DNA from: Paracamarosporium sp. OC-R06-R3
Lineage: Eukaryota > Ascomycota > Dothideomycetes > Pleosporales > Didymosphaeriaceae
Length of the DNA stretch: 64,000 nucleotides
Direction: 5' to 3'
Assembly (NCBI GenBank): GCA_019828545.1
Contig: JACVRA010000137.1
Location: forward strand, 62,001 to 126,000
The translations under genes and the position numbers were made by a program. Positions 31,319 to 42,290 of the stretch are shown in pieces. Position 1 is the stretch's first letter, and each line of letters begins with the position of its first letter. The notes beneath the pieces were generated by a model. It was given only the letters and a program-made list of their open reading frames with translations, was not told the DNA's origin and did no database searches.

Positions 31319-34300
31319 TTAGGTGTACAGCTCCTCAGTGAAAGCATTCAGACCGACGCCTTCCTTCGCGATATCCTCTTCTTTGAGGAACAAGAGCGGC
31401 ATCTCGACCAAAGTTCCCCGAATTGTAGACAAGACCTCCTTGACCTCGCGGACACCCTGATCACCCTGGCTGAAGTTCTCCGCAACCACATGACCGATCT
31501 TATACAGACTCGGCTTCTTGTTATCTTTGTCACCTTTTTCTTGGCCAAAGAAACGAGAGTAATACGCATCGTACTGCTGCCAGTTCCGTACCTCATCGGA
31601 AGGCACTGGGTGGAAGACCTTGCCAAAGGCGTCGGTGTTAGTCTTTGCTCGCCAGTTCCAAAGCGACTGGAACTCCTCGGAGAGCGGATCGACCACCTGG
31701 CGATCCTCCTCTGAGCCCCAGTCGTAGATATTTGGCACGCCGATCGGCTCGAAGTTTTGGTCTGGACGCTCCATGTCCTGTGGCTTGAGTAGACCAAGAT
31801 GCTTGCGGAAAATCTGCCGTCGTAGAGAGGCAGCAAACTTTGAAGCACGCCACTGGCGGCCATCCATGTATGATTCGACCGTGTCGTTATCACGAACAAT
31901 GATTGCAATCTCAGAGTCATGATCACCCAGTTGCGAACGGTCGTTCATGTTGGCAGATCCACAGATAACAACCTGGTCATCTGCAATGAGGAGCTGCATG
32001 CTGTCAGCTTCCTATCTGAAACACAAGTCAAGTACTAACCTTGCTGTGAATATACAGCTCTTCAGACACGAAAGCATCGATTTCGTCCATAGCGCCACCT
32101 TCCCAAGGGACTCTGCGGATGTCCTCGCCGCCCAGCATGTAGCACTATGGGAGAGTCAGTGATCGTGCTCACTCCCATACACTGGTCAGATATCACTTAC
32201 TTCGCTAACAGAGTCCCAACGTCCGTCACCAAGGCCTTGACGCCCTCCGAGGTGGGAGGCAGCCTGTTGGTACTTGTTATAGTCGTCTCGCTTGTACTCA
32301 TCCGGTTTGTTCTGATGTTGAGAGCCATAGCCCGAATCCTGACCGTAGCTTTGGTTCTGGTTATAACCTTGGTTCTCCCCATAGCCTTGATTTTGTCCAT
32401 ATCCACCATGAGCGCTAGAAGAGCCATCCATTTCATAGACTCCATACTCTGCTGTCGGGGGAGGACGGTAGGCTTGGTAGTCGCGTGTTCCTTCGAGCCC
32501 ACGTGTGCCCTGGAAATCACCACGGTTGGCTTCGTGAGCGGCGTCGAAACCCTCACGAGCCTGCTCATAAGATACTCCGCTACGCTCCTCTGCGGCACGC
32601 ATAACACCACTAGCGTTGATGCGATCGTAGCTTCGTAAATTGTAGAATCGAATGTAGTCCAAGGGGTTGAAGCCGGCCTTTTGAATCTCTTCGTAGATGG
32701 AATGCCCGCCGCGATTAATGGAGTTGTATTGAAATTCCATAATGGCGCGCGTTCCGAGAGCGTCATCGGATTTAAGGTCGCCAGCGAAAGCTGGCACAGA
32801 GGGCATCATGACAAACATTTTGTACCTGTTTAACTAGTCAGTGCATGTATCCAGGAAAACCCAAGTCATTCTGCAAAGACATGTTGAGGGTAGACAGGCG
32901 CAGTCAAAGTTTTGACATACTTCTCACCATTGCGAGCAGCTCGCACAATACGCTCTACGATGGCGGCTCCAACCTGGTTCTTCACAGGCTTTTGCTCGTT
33001 GCCAGTCGCAGTAATGAAGAACTGGTTCTCAATGTAGACAAAGTGCTTGCTGTTTTTGATAATCTCACAGTAAGCATTCTGGATAGAGTGCTCTGTCGAG
33101 ATGTTGTGGCTCCATTTTGCGGAGCTTCGTGTGAGCTGGCAATCCGCGCTTCCTCGCTGAGACCCGTGTTCTGCATGCGATTGGTGCTGTTGATGCTGCT
33201 GGCTTTCTCCATGCTGTCCGTAACGACCAAACTCTTGCTGGGCTCGGTTGTAGAGCTTCTCACGGAAGCCGCCGCCTCCACCGCCACGACCGAATAAACC
33301 ACGTTCACCCTCTTGACCTTCATAGTCATCGCCACCAAACCCACGCTCTCCTTCTGCTCCGTCATCGTCAAAGCCTCGTTGTTGAGTCGGCGGGGGGTAC
33401 GAGCCACCTTGCTGAGCACCACTTCCGGTATCAGGGAGTCTTGCGTAACGGGTGTCTTTCTTGCTATACTTCTCGTCGTAAATGAAGTTCCAGCGTTGAG
33501 TAAAGTGCGTCCTTAAATCCTGCACGGCGGGTCCTGCGAGCGAGAGAGAAACATCTGACCAGCCCATGCGCGAACTCTGAGTTCGGTCGAGCTTGTTGTT
33601 TTCCCAGTTGCCGACGTCCTGGAAATCTAAAAGTGGGCCATGTTAGCCACTGAAAGTACCCCCCTGGAGCCAAAGGTACTCACCGAGAATACGAGCATTG
33701 TTAAAGTCCTGCCCAGGGAACACGATACGCTCTAGATCACCCGGATGAGCATCAGCGATAGGATGCTGATTTGTATCCCACCGTCCATAGCAGAGATCGA
33801 GCCCGCCCATGAATGCAATTTTACCGTCGACCAAGCAAAGCTTTTCGTGATGCGCCCAATAAAGCACAGTATCATCATGCGCTCCGTAGATGGCTTTCAA
33901 ACTATCTCCGGGAAGCTGTGCTAGTTTGGCTGGACTGAATGACATGTTTTGTAACGATTGGATGAAGGAGCCTCCAAGGACGGCTGCATCCGGCAAGTGA
34001 TCCGGGTGTCTAAAGACACCAATGTTGGGGTGAAGGTCCTCCAAGCCATGCTTTGTATGAGACGAGGAAACTGTGATGGGAGATTTGATCAGCGGATCCG
34101 TCTTTTCGACTTCTTCCAAAGACTTAAAGATGACATCGAGACCGAGTCTGGTAAGACCTTTCGTGAAGGGGTCCGTGGACCTAGGGAGAAGAGAGTGTAG
34201 ATAGTTGGGTAAGGATGGATTCAGGTACTTACGTGTTAAGGCCTGAGTCACCTCCTTGTACACAATGATGTTGACCTTGACTCCACGCTGAGCGGCAGCT

Positions 34301-35008
34301 TGCAACATGCGGTCGATCCTGTACTGTTGATTCTTGGCTGGAGGGCGCCGGAGGTACAGCTCTGGCGACAACCACCAATCTAAGATCCAGATGGACTCGC
34401 GCGCGCGTTCGATCGCCAAAGACACAGCGTACATGTAACCTACACCAAGTTAGGATAGCCAAACCTGCGTTGTTGCATAACGTACCGCATCCATCAACGT
34501 ACCTCGCAGGTAATGTTAGCATGCTCATCAACTAGCAAATATGCTGTATGCTTACCACTTGATGTCGTTACCCTGCCGCTCTGGTGCAAAGCTCAGGAAG
34601 CGGTGTTGAGAATGGTATTCCTGACCCGGCCGAACTTGGGAACCCTGGTTGCTCTGCTGTCCGTAATTGCCTTGGGAAGAGCCTCCCTGCTGAGGGGGAT
34701 CATCCTTTCCAGAGACCTTGTCCTTGATGTCCGAAGCGACTTCGTGGAGGGCACTATGGAGCTTGTCGAACAGACCGAGGCCGCCGCCGCCCGAGGAGCC
34801 TTGCTGGGCCTCCTTCGCCAAAGTTAGTGATAGAAGAATCGAATTGGCAAGGTCGAAATGTACGCACCTCTTTGTGGCCTCCAAAGACGCGTCTGCCCAT
34901 ATCGCCAATGAAGCCACGCTCTCCCTCCTCGCCTTCCTGCTGCTGCTGCTGCTGCTGCCCATGGTAGTCCCCATACGCCATGTCGTCGTCGCGGCGGTTG
35001 TAAGCCAT
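31319..35008 (-). CDS. Phospholipase D (PLD1-type, soluble fungal form)
   Basis: Nine exons: 34868-35008, 34556-34812, 34486-34502, 34233-34439, 33684-34070, 32921-33626, 32201-32825, 32040-32144 and 31319-31993. About 1039 residues, all phases consistent. The two catalytic HKD motifs are HEKLCLVDG near residue 280 and HSKLLIADD near 820, each followed by the expected GG/GS..N sequence. Conserved PLD blocks KWYVDGCGYMYAVS, ESIWILDWWLSPELYLRRPP, NWENNKLDR and YIENQFFI are present. It hydrolyses phosphatidylcholine to phosphatidic acid. No PX or PH domain precedes the catalytic core. The N-terminus (poly-Gln, EGEEGERG) and an insertion in exon 6 share Gly/Glu/Arg-rich low-complexity repeats. 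Confidence 0.93.
34927..34956. repeat. CTG/CAG trinucleotide run encoding poly-Gln
   Basis: About six CTG units on the plus strand, coding for the seven-glutamine run near the N-terminus of phospholipase D. A likely length-polymorphic microsatellite. Confidence 0.7.
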
Positions 35009-35646
35009 GATTGCCAAAGCTCAGCTCCTGGCAATGCTGGTGGCTATGGAAAAGAAGGTGGGATAGAGGTTCAGTTGTTCCTGCAGCCAAGGCAAGCTGG
35101 AGGAAGCTTGGTGTGCAGGCTGCTGAAGATCCACCCAACCCCGCCTCGTCATCGTGCTTCAGCTTGGACAGGGGTCGTGATTCATGCAAACAGGGAACAT
35201 TCACGTCGCATCATGCCATGCTCAGAGCCTGTAACCACAATCCAGATCAGCCACAACACGCTGAGGCAACGCACTGGCCTGGCCACGGAATGGCGCGGCC
35301 ACACGCCGTGTAGCCGTTGCTGCTTCTCGGGCGTGAGGCGTGCCCCTCACCTGCCCCACTTCGGCGCCATATCTCGTGCCTACCATGCTGTCCGGAACAC
35401 CACCATCGGCGCCGCGGAGATGGACGAGAAAGGGTCCAGCTCCAGATCAGATACGTGCCGTTGCCGTAGTCGTCTGCACAGGGGACCAATGATCGGTGAC
35501 GTATGCGGAAATCAGCATGCACAGTATGACAGATTCATTACTGGGAGCATTCGGGTATCATTCGGCCATCCCCGCTTCTTCGCAACACTCCCCCCTGCGT
35601 GTAGCACTCGGATAGCTATATAGCTGCCATAGTCGTCTCTTCTATC
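35009..35646. promoter_or_regulatory. Divergent promoter of phospholipase D and cyanase
   Basis: 638 bases between head-to-head starts. A longer plus-strand frame crosses it but is antisense or noncoding in character. A TATATAGC stretch just upstream of the cyanase start (about 35618-35624) could be a core promoter element. Confidence 0.4.
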
Positions 35647-36412
35647 ATGACTTCTCTTCTTCTTCCTCGTCTTGCTCTCTCAACTCGATTTGCCCCTCGT
35701 GCCATCGTGCCTGTTGCTTCCGCTTTTGTGCGACCATCTGTAGCTTACACGGCTTCTCGAGGCTTTCGTTCTACCAACATGGCCAGCAAACCAATTGTGA
35801 CGCTCGACGTGCGTGCTGGAAGTGTCTCTTGAAAAAGCCAAGCTCACCATAACAGGCTTCGCTCGTCCCTCGCCTGCCTCCGTCCTCCCCAACTTTGTTC
35901 GAGGCCAAGAAGAAGAAGAACCTGACCTTTGAGGCCATTGCAAAAGAAGTCGGCCGCGAGGAAGTAGCAATTGCTGCCCTATTTTACGGCCAGGCACAGG
36001 CTTCGCCAGAGGACATCCAGAAGCTTTCACAGGTCCTCGACATTCCTGCTGAAACGCTCGAATCACAGCTTTCTGGATTCCCCGACCGCGGTAGGACTTT
36101 GGATATGCCACCAAAAGAGCCCTTGATTTACCGTCTCTTTGAGATTGTGCAGAACTATGGATATGCATATAAGGCAGTGCTGAACGAGAAGTTTGGCGAT
36201 GGAATCATGTCAGCTATTAGCTTCTCAACAAAGGTCGAGAAGGAGACGGATGAAAAAGGTGACTGGGCTGTCATCACTTTGAGGGGCAAATGGTGAGTCT
36301 TCTCTCTTCCGAGACCCGACAAAATTTACGCACTCCTCTGCATTTCGCCTCGTGGAATAATTTAAGTGCCCCAATGCTGACAATGGATAGGCTGCCCTAT
36401 TCGCGTTTCTAG
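35647..36412 (+). CDS. cyn1: Cyanate hydratase (cyanase) with putative mitochondrial presequence
   Basis: Three exons: 35647-35808, 35856-36292 and 36391-36412, about 206 residues; the last exon encodes just the conserved LPYSRF end. Cyanase converts cyanate and bicarbonate to ammonia and carbon dioxide. The core has the helical N-domain ([22 protein letters not shown]) and the catalytic C-domain with Arg and Glu in [10 protein letters not shown] and the serine in [13 protein letters not shown]. Before the usual start ([15 protein letters not shown] at 35779) lies a 44-residue extension rich in Arg, Ala, Ser and Leu without acidic residues, ending SRGFRSTN, like a mitochondrial presequence. 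Typical fungal cyanases are about 160 residues. Confidence 0.93.
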
Positions 36413-36944
36413 AGCGCTGATGAACACGCAACACCATGAATGCTTGCTTCATCTGCATCTACGGTTTCAATCCGAAATTTGACCCTCTCGGCACTTGCGC
36501 TGCTTGGGTATTACACATAATACTGAAGTCTTCAGCAAGATACTGTATGTATCCTGGGTATATATCATGAATGCATGCACTTTCTGGTACTGTTCTACGT
36601 GCCCTAGTATGTTAGGGCCCTTGAGGCCCTTGATCCAATATTGTAAATATTGTGACAATTTTGTTGCACGGGCTGGCACATTCTCCTGTTTGCACCTCTT
36701 TCCTTCCCAGAAAAACGTACCTGCCTCGCTTGCCTTCCCTCTCACTGACCTCTAGCGCCTGCCTCTTACGATCTCGCAAACGCCTTCAATCTCTCCAGCG
36801 TTTGTCTTGTTGCTTCCGACTTTTTCTCACTCCACCTCTATAGTCTCAGAGCTCTCAACACTTTCTATTGACCTACCACTTTCGTTCTATTCCAACCTGG
36901 CCACGACCCTTCCAAAGACTGACCTAAAAGCAGCACAGCCAACC
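36413..36944. other. Intergenic, no gene seen
   Basis: Cyanase 3' region followed by a pyrimidine-rich leader of the zinc-finger gene. The imperfect palindrome agtatgttagggcccttgag near 36607-36626 has no known role. Confidence 0.45.
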
Positions 36945-38675
36945 ATGCCTGCCTCCTTAGAGCCTATCAAGGCGTTCCCGTGCACCTTCGCTGGTTGCGC
37001 AGCCTCCTTCGACAGCCAAAAGCGACTAATTGCCCACAAAAAGCATTCCGACGAGCACGACTATTGCGCTAAGTGCGATAAAGATTTCGAGTCTTACGAT
37101 GACCTTGCTCTCCACAAAGTGTTCGCCCCAGACAAGCATGAGAAGGCGTGCCGTATCTGCGGTGAGGAGTTCAAGAGCATTTCAGGACTGCGTCGACACA
37201 TCGAGCTGGTATGTTGTCCGAGTTTACGGTGTTTGTCAATGCTAATTGCCAGCGAAATAGTCTCACAAAGTGAAACAGAAGCTCCCATGCATCGGTTGTG
37301 GCGAAGAGTTTGTCGCGCCTGCCATGTTGATAGAGCACCTTGAATTTGTAAGTCTTGAAACCCATCGCTGTCATGAGGATCTCGCTCACCGTTGTGTCCG
37401 CCTAGGGATACTGCGAGGTTATCAGCGGCCAGCAGTTTATGGGTCACGTCGTCCACAAGCACCTTGTCTCTGAGCTGCTCCACCGTGGGGATGCACATGT
37501 TCGTTTCATGCAGAAGATCTCCCAGTTCGATGCGGCACTGGACCACGAGGATGGGGGTGGCGTTGGCCTGGACAACATACTGGAAGAGGATGACGATGAT
37601 GCTAGAGCAGTGAACCACCCAGCAATCCAGCCAGATTGCCCACAAAATGATGTCTCTGACACCAGCCACTGTTCTCCGTGGCCTCCGTGTGGGAGCGTTG
37701 GAAAGCCATCCACCCTCGCTTCAGAAATGAGACGGATGTCATTGGGGGGTTCTGACTCGGACACAATCGTAGACTCAGCCAGCCACACGATGGACGGATC
37801 TGCAGCTTCAACGCAGAATTCCAAACAGTAAGTTTAAGTTCATTGTCACAAGTTGGGATACCGTGTGCGGACTTTGTCGTAAGACATACAACACGATATC
37901 CACACTTTGGGCCCAGTACCTTACATACAGAAAACTTGCTTACATCTTATAGTCAGCCTAAAGTATGGGGTGGACGTTCTGCGAAGGAGCTGTTCCCGCA
38001 TGCAAAAGCTACACCAGCGCCCAAGAAAGAGTTCACGATCGAGGCTGTAGACCGGCAGACTGAGAACGAACACGGAGCCAACATATTCAACACTCGATTC
38101 TGGGATCCTTTGGCTAAAGAGTGGAACCCGGATCGTTTCTACAATTCAATCATCCAAAAATATTTTTGCCCCTTCATGTGCGAGTAAGTTGCTGCCTGTC
38201 ACTCTGCACATAATATTAGATGCTAACGAAGGAATTTTGTAGGCAGACATTCGAAGACGTTTTAGAGATGCGTGATCACATCCTCGTCAGCCACCGCGTT
38301 ACGCGCGCGAAGTGTCCAGGCTGTCTGAAGTATTTTGGCAGCGTCACAGCGCTTATGAGTCACTGTCAGGCGCGTGGTAGCAGGTGTCAGGTCAACAAGG
38401 CCGATGACTTCGGTATCTTCTTGGACAAGCTAACTGGAGGCTTCCTCAGCGTCAAAGAGAAGATACGCCCTGATCACATCCAGAATGAGACGGTCGATCT
38501 CCACAATCCAGAGACGGGCGAAAAGATGAAGTACACGCCACCGGTAGCCAAGTACCTCGAATACACATCTGCTAAGCCTGCGGACTGGAAGGATCCGATC
38601 AAAGTCGCTGCACAGATTGGTGGTGGCAGCGTTTCGGGCACCTTCAAACACGAGAATCAACTGTCTCGTTGGTAG
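36945..38675 (+). CDS. C2H2-type zinc-finger protein, fungal-specific
   Basis: Five exons: 36945-37208, 37261-37347, 37406-37827, 37953-38183 and 38243-38675, about 478 residues, phases consistent. The first 120 residues hold a chain of zinc-finger-like units (CTFAGCAASFDSQKRLIAHKKH; YCAKCDKDFESYDDLALHK; ACRICGEEFKSISGLRRHIE; PCIGCGEEFVAPAMLIEHLE). After an acidic/Ser-rich middle come two more (FCPFMCEQTFEDVLEMRDH; AKCPGCLKYFGSVTALMSH). Such proteins are common in Pezizomycotina and mostly unstudied. A nuclear nucleic-acid-binding role is likely but not shown. Confidence 0.8.
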
Positions 38676-40082
38676 GTAGACTTACGAGGCGAGGATTTGA
38701 TGAACAAGGCGTAGGTATCATATGGAGGATGTTCCTTTCAGCGTCACAAAGGAATCATGGAGCGCAAAAGCTCCCTCTACATTAGTTTCTTATTTTGTTT
38801 GTACACCAACCCGGCGAGTGGGCTTTGATGGGCCATGCTTTCGATCAGGTGGCGTGAGAAGGTTTCTATGTTCTCTCTCTAATAGAAGCATTCGTGTCAG
38901 TCAAGGCCGCCTTACACTGTTGGGCCAAGTGATGTGATCCCGTTTTTCTCCCAAAAAGGAAATGCACGATACTGCCCGAGTGCGGCACAATGCCATGGGT
39001 TCGACCAGTTCGACGCCTTAGTCGACCAAAGAAATCTCCGACGGCACGCTTAGGGGTCTTACAGATGCAGAAGTGCCGCGCGCTAGCATGGTGGACGAAC
39101 GATTTAGTTTTGGTGCACGATGAGTGGCCGGAGTTCGCTGTAGCGATGGCTAGTTTTGGATACCCGAGGCTGCCAAATCTCCGTCGCGCGAGAGGATCTA
39201 GGACATTTTTTTCTCTCTCTTGGGCAATGCGCTTGCTCGGAAAAGGGTCTCAGTAGCTTTGTTTTTCGCAAAAGTATGAAGAGGTTGGCAGAGTTCTGGA
39301 GTGGGTACAGCCAAGTTGAGACGTCAGCGATTTGCGTATGAAGCTCCACATTCACAGCCAGCGCAGCTCCGCCACTCCGCTTGGGCGCCACAGGCATTGG
39401 ACCTCCCGCCTTGCACACTGTGTCCCAACGTGCAAGAGACATGAATTACCTGGGATGAGGGGTGCCTGTTCCTTGGCTTTGTGGATGCTCGAGTTCTATC
39501 AGATGTTCCGAGAAGCTTGGGTCGAAAGCAAGCCGGATGCCGTCACTGAGCATGACTTTGCCCCAGGATTATTTAAAGCAACAGGGCAGATCGCTCCGTT
39601 TCAGAGGGAGCTTAGACAGGGGTACACAAAGGGCAGCGGGCGTGATTGGCCGTGTAGGATAGGGCCGGGCGGTGCGTTGCGTAGCGTCAGGGCCCTCAGC
39701 CTGCGCAGGACGTCGTCTCGGTCGTCGTATGCGCTGCTCGTTCAGCCTCCGATCTGCGTGCCGCTGCTCACTCCATTTCTTGGTGCGTGCTATATATGCG
39801 CTGGCGTCGTTGCCCCCGTTTCCGGCCTTTCTCCCGCCTTTGACATTTTGCCTGTGTTCCGTTGTTGCGCAAGGAAGATTCTTGGACAGCAGCCACCTGT
39901 GATCATCGTTGTCTTGGCCAGCGCTCTGCCAGCGACAAACACGAACTCCGACCAGCTTCTGCTCACCGCATTCACACCCTCCGTTGCTGTCGACTCTCCC
40001 ACCCACGCGCCTGTTATAGGCTCGCCAGCCAACGCCGGCTCGCCTCTGCAGACCTCTACACATCCGTAAAGCGTCTGCCATC
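38676..40082. other. Intergenic, 1.4 kb, no gene accepted
   Basis: Contains a 245-codon plus-strand frame (39332-40069) that ends just before the rhomboid start. Its product has patchy, low-information sequence and I treat it as promoter and leader sequence. No RNA gene motif was found. Confidence 0.45.
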
Positions 40083-41795
40083 ATGGCCGCCAACGACTAC
40101 TACTCGTCCTTCACCCCAGGAGGCAACAATGCAGCCTCACGTCCGCCACCCCCACAGCACACGCCCTCCGCGCAGTCGCTGCAGTCGATATCGCCTGTAA
40201 CCTCGCCCTTCGACGACTCGAATCGCTACGACAACCGCCCCGACTACTCTTCGACCGCACACCTGACCCACACCCAGACTGGAACTTCCTCGGCCTACAG
40301 CGACACAGCTTATCACGGCGTGGACCAGTCGCATCCCTACAACAACCGCTACGACTCGCCGCCTGCGGCTACACAGCACGATCCGTTCGCCGACCAGAAC
40401 GCCATACCGCTGCAACAGCAAGGCAAGATGGGTTCAAGTCATGATGCAGCCGGCACGTATCAGATGGACCCAGAAGGGAGGCCGAGAGAGAAGAGAAAGA
40501 AGAAGAAGAAGGGATGGTTCAGTGGAAAGATTACTTGGGTCGTGTTCTTCTTGACAGCCGTGCAGGTTGGTGTGTTTGTAGGCGAGATCATCAGAAATGG
40601 TATGTACAAGTCTCGTTCAAACTCAACACAAGGTTTTGGGTATGGTTGTATGAATGAGCGTACTGACAAGCAAACTAGCCGTCCTGACAGGCTCACCTAT
40701 TCAAACGAAACCCTTTAACATCATGATCGGTCCCTCGCCTGACGTTCTCACGAACATGGGTGCTCGCTATCCGCCCTGCATGCACTACATTCAAATCGTG
40801 CTCGATAACGGTATCTTGAACTGGAACTGCCCCAATGGCACGACCACCAACTCTACCTGCACCCTCTCCGACCTCTGCGGCATGGGCGGCGTGCCCGCCC
40901 AAGACCCCAACCTTAGATTCAAGGACCGCAAAACCGAGCCATCGCTCGAGCCAAATCAATGGTGGCGCTTCATCACGCCCATCTTTCTGCATGCAGGACT
41001 GATTCACATCGGCTTCAACATGCTTCTACAATTGACGTTGGGAAGAGATATGGAAAAGGAAATTGGACCCCTACGCTTTGCGATGGTATACTTCGCCTCT
41101 GGCATCTTTGGCTTTGTGCTAGGAGGAAATTACGCCGCTGAGGGTATTCCTGCGGTCGGAGCATCTGGCTCCCTCTTCGGTATCCTCGCTCTCGTCATGC
41201 TCGATCTCCTTTATAACTGGAATACGCGCCGCTCCCCGGTTAAGGACCTGCTTTTTCTCCTCCTCGATATTGCCATCTCCTTTGTGCTCGGTCTCCTTCC
41301 TGGCCTCGACAATTTTTCACACATTGGCGGTTTCCTGATGGGTTTCGTGCTGGGGATATGCATTCTGCACTCTCCTCAGGCACTTCGGGAACGTATCGGT
41401 GTCGATGAGCCGCCCTATGCTACTGTAGACCAGAATCCGAATGCAGCGCCTGGACTGCAGAAGTTCGTCAAGCAGCCTGTGGGCTTCTTCAAGGGACGTA
41501 AGCCTTTCTGGTGGGTATGGTGGCTGGTGCGTGCCGCTCTCCTCGTAGTGGTATTTGTGGGCTTTATTCTACTGCTGAGGAACTTTTACGACTGGCGGAA
41601 CCGCTGCTCCTGGTGCCACCATTTGACTTGTCTGGTAAGTCATTAATCTTCTTCTTCACGTAAAAGGGACACAAGCGCTAACGTATTTGATAGCCTGTCA
41701 AGAATTGGTGTGATATTGGAAGCATCCAGCTAACCCCGGCTTCGAATACAAGCCAGCCGGAATCAACGTCTGCACCTGCGATGTTCATGTTCTAA
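40083..41795 (+). CDS. Rhomboid-family intramembrane serine protease
   Basis: Three exons: 40083-40599, 40679-41634 and 41694-41795, about 524 residues. The first 145 residues are cytosolic, polar, Tyr/Asn/Gln-rich, and end in a strongly basic stretch (PREKRKKKKKG). Then TM1 (ITWVVFFLTAVQVGVFVGEI), a lumenal loop with several cysteines, the WRFITPIFLHAGLIHIGFNM signature, the catalytic serine in GASGSLFG (about residue 335) and the histidine in FSHIGGFLMG (about residue 387), so the dyad is intact. A seventh helix and a short Ser/Thr tail follow. It should cleave membrane proteins in the secretory pathway. The substrate is unknown. Confidence 0.93.
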
Positions 41796-42290
41796 TCACC
41801 CACACCGCTTGTAGACACGCACATACAAGGATGTGAGAATGAGCTGTGGAGCTCGCATTGGCACAACTTAATGCTATGTAGTTGAAGGTTTTGGAAAAAC
41901 GGAAACACGAGGTGGGAAGGAATGAGAGATTGGCATATTGTCGTACTGCGGAGATACCATTTTTAGTATTGTCGTCAACCAGGGTGGCATTGCCTGGCGT
42001 TTATTTCTATTTCCTAGATAAAGCATTGGGAGGTAACTGGATATTACGATGACATGAGGAGGTTGGTAGGAGTCGTCCATCCCTCAATTCTACTTAATAA
42101 CGGTCACGGCACGTTTTTAATGCGGATCACCATGTACAAGGTCATAACATGCCCCTTCGAAATATATGTCACCGTGCCTTGTTCTCCAACGTTAGCACAT
42201 GCACATGCAATGCCTACACATCCAAACATATGAATACACGGGAGAAGTTCGTTCATCTACACATCCGCCCAAAGGGCGCATCAGAAATAT
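41796..42290. other. Convergent 3' ends of rhomboid and DSC ligase genes
   Basis: 495 bases between two tail-to-tail genes, with short frames only. No gene is seen. Confidence 0.5.

Noticed and set aside
38990..39015. GGGTTCGAC matches resembling a tRNA T-loop
   Set aside because: No matching acceptor stem, D-arm or anticodon arm nearby.
39332..40069. 245-codon plus-strand open frame upstream of the rhomboid gene
   Set aside because: Patchy composition, no domain, and it ends directly before the rhomboid start. Most likely promoter and leader sequence.
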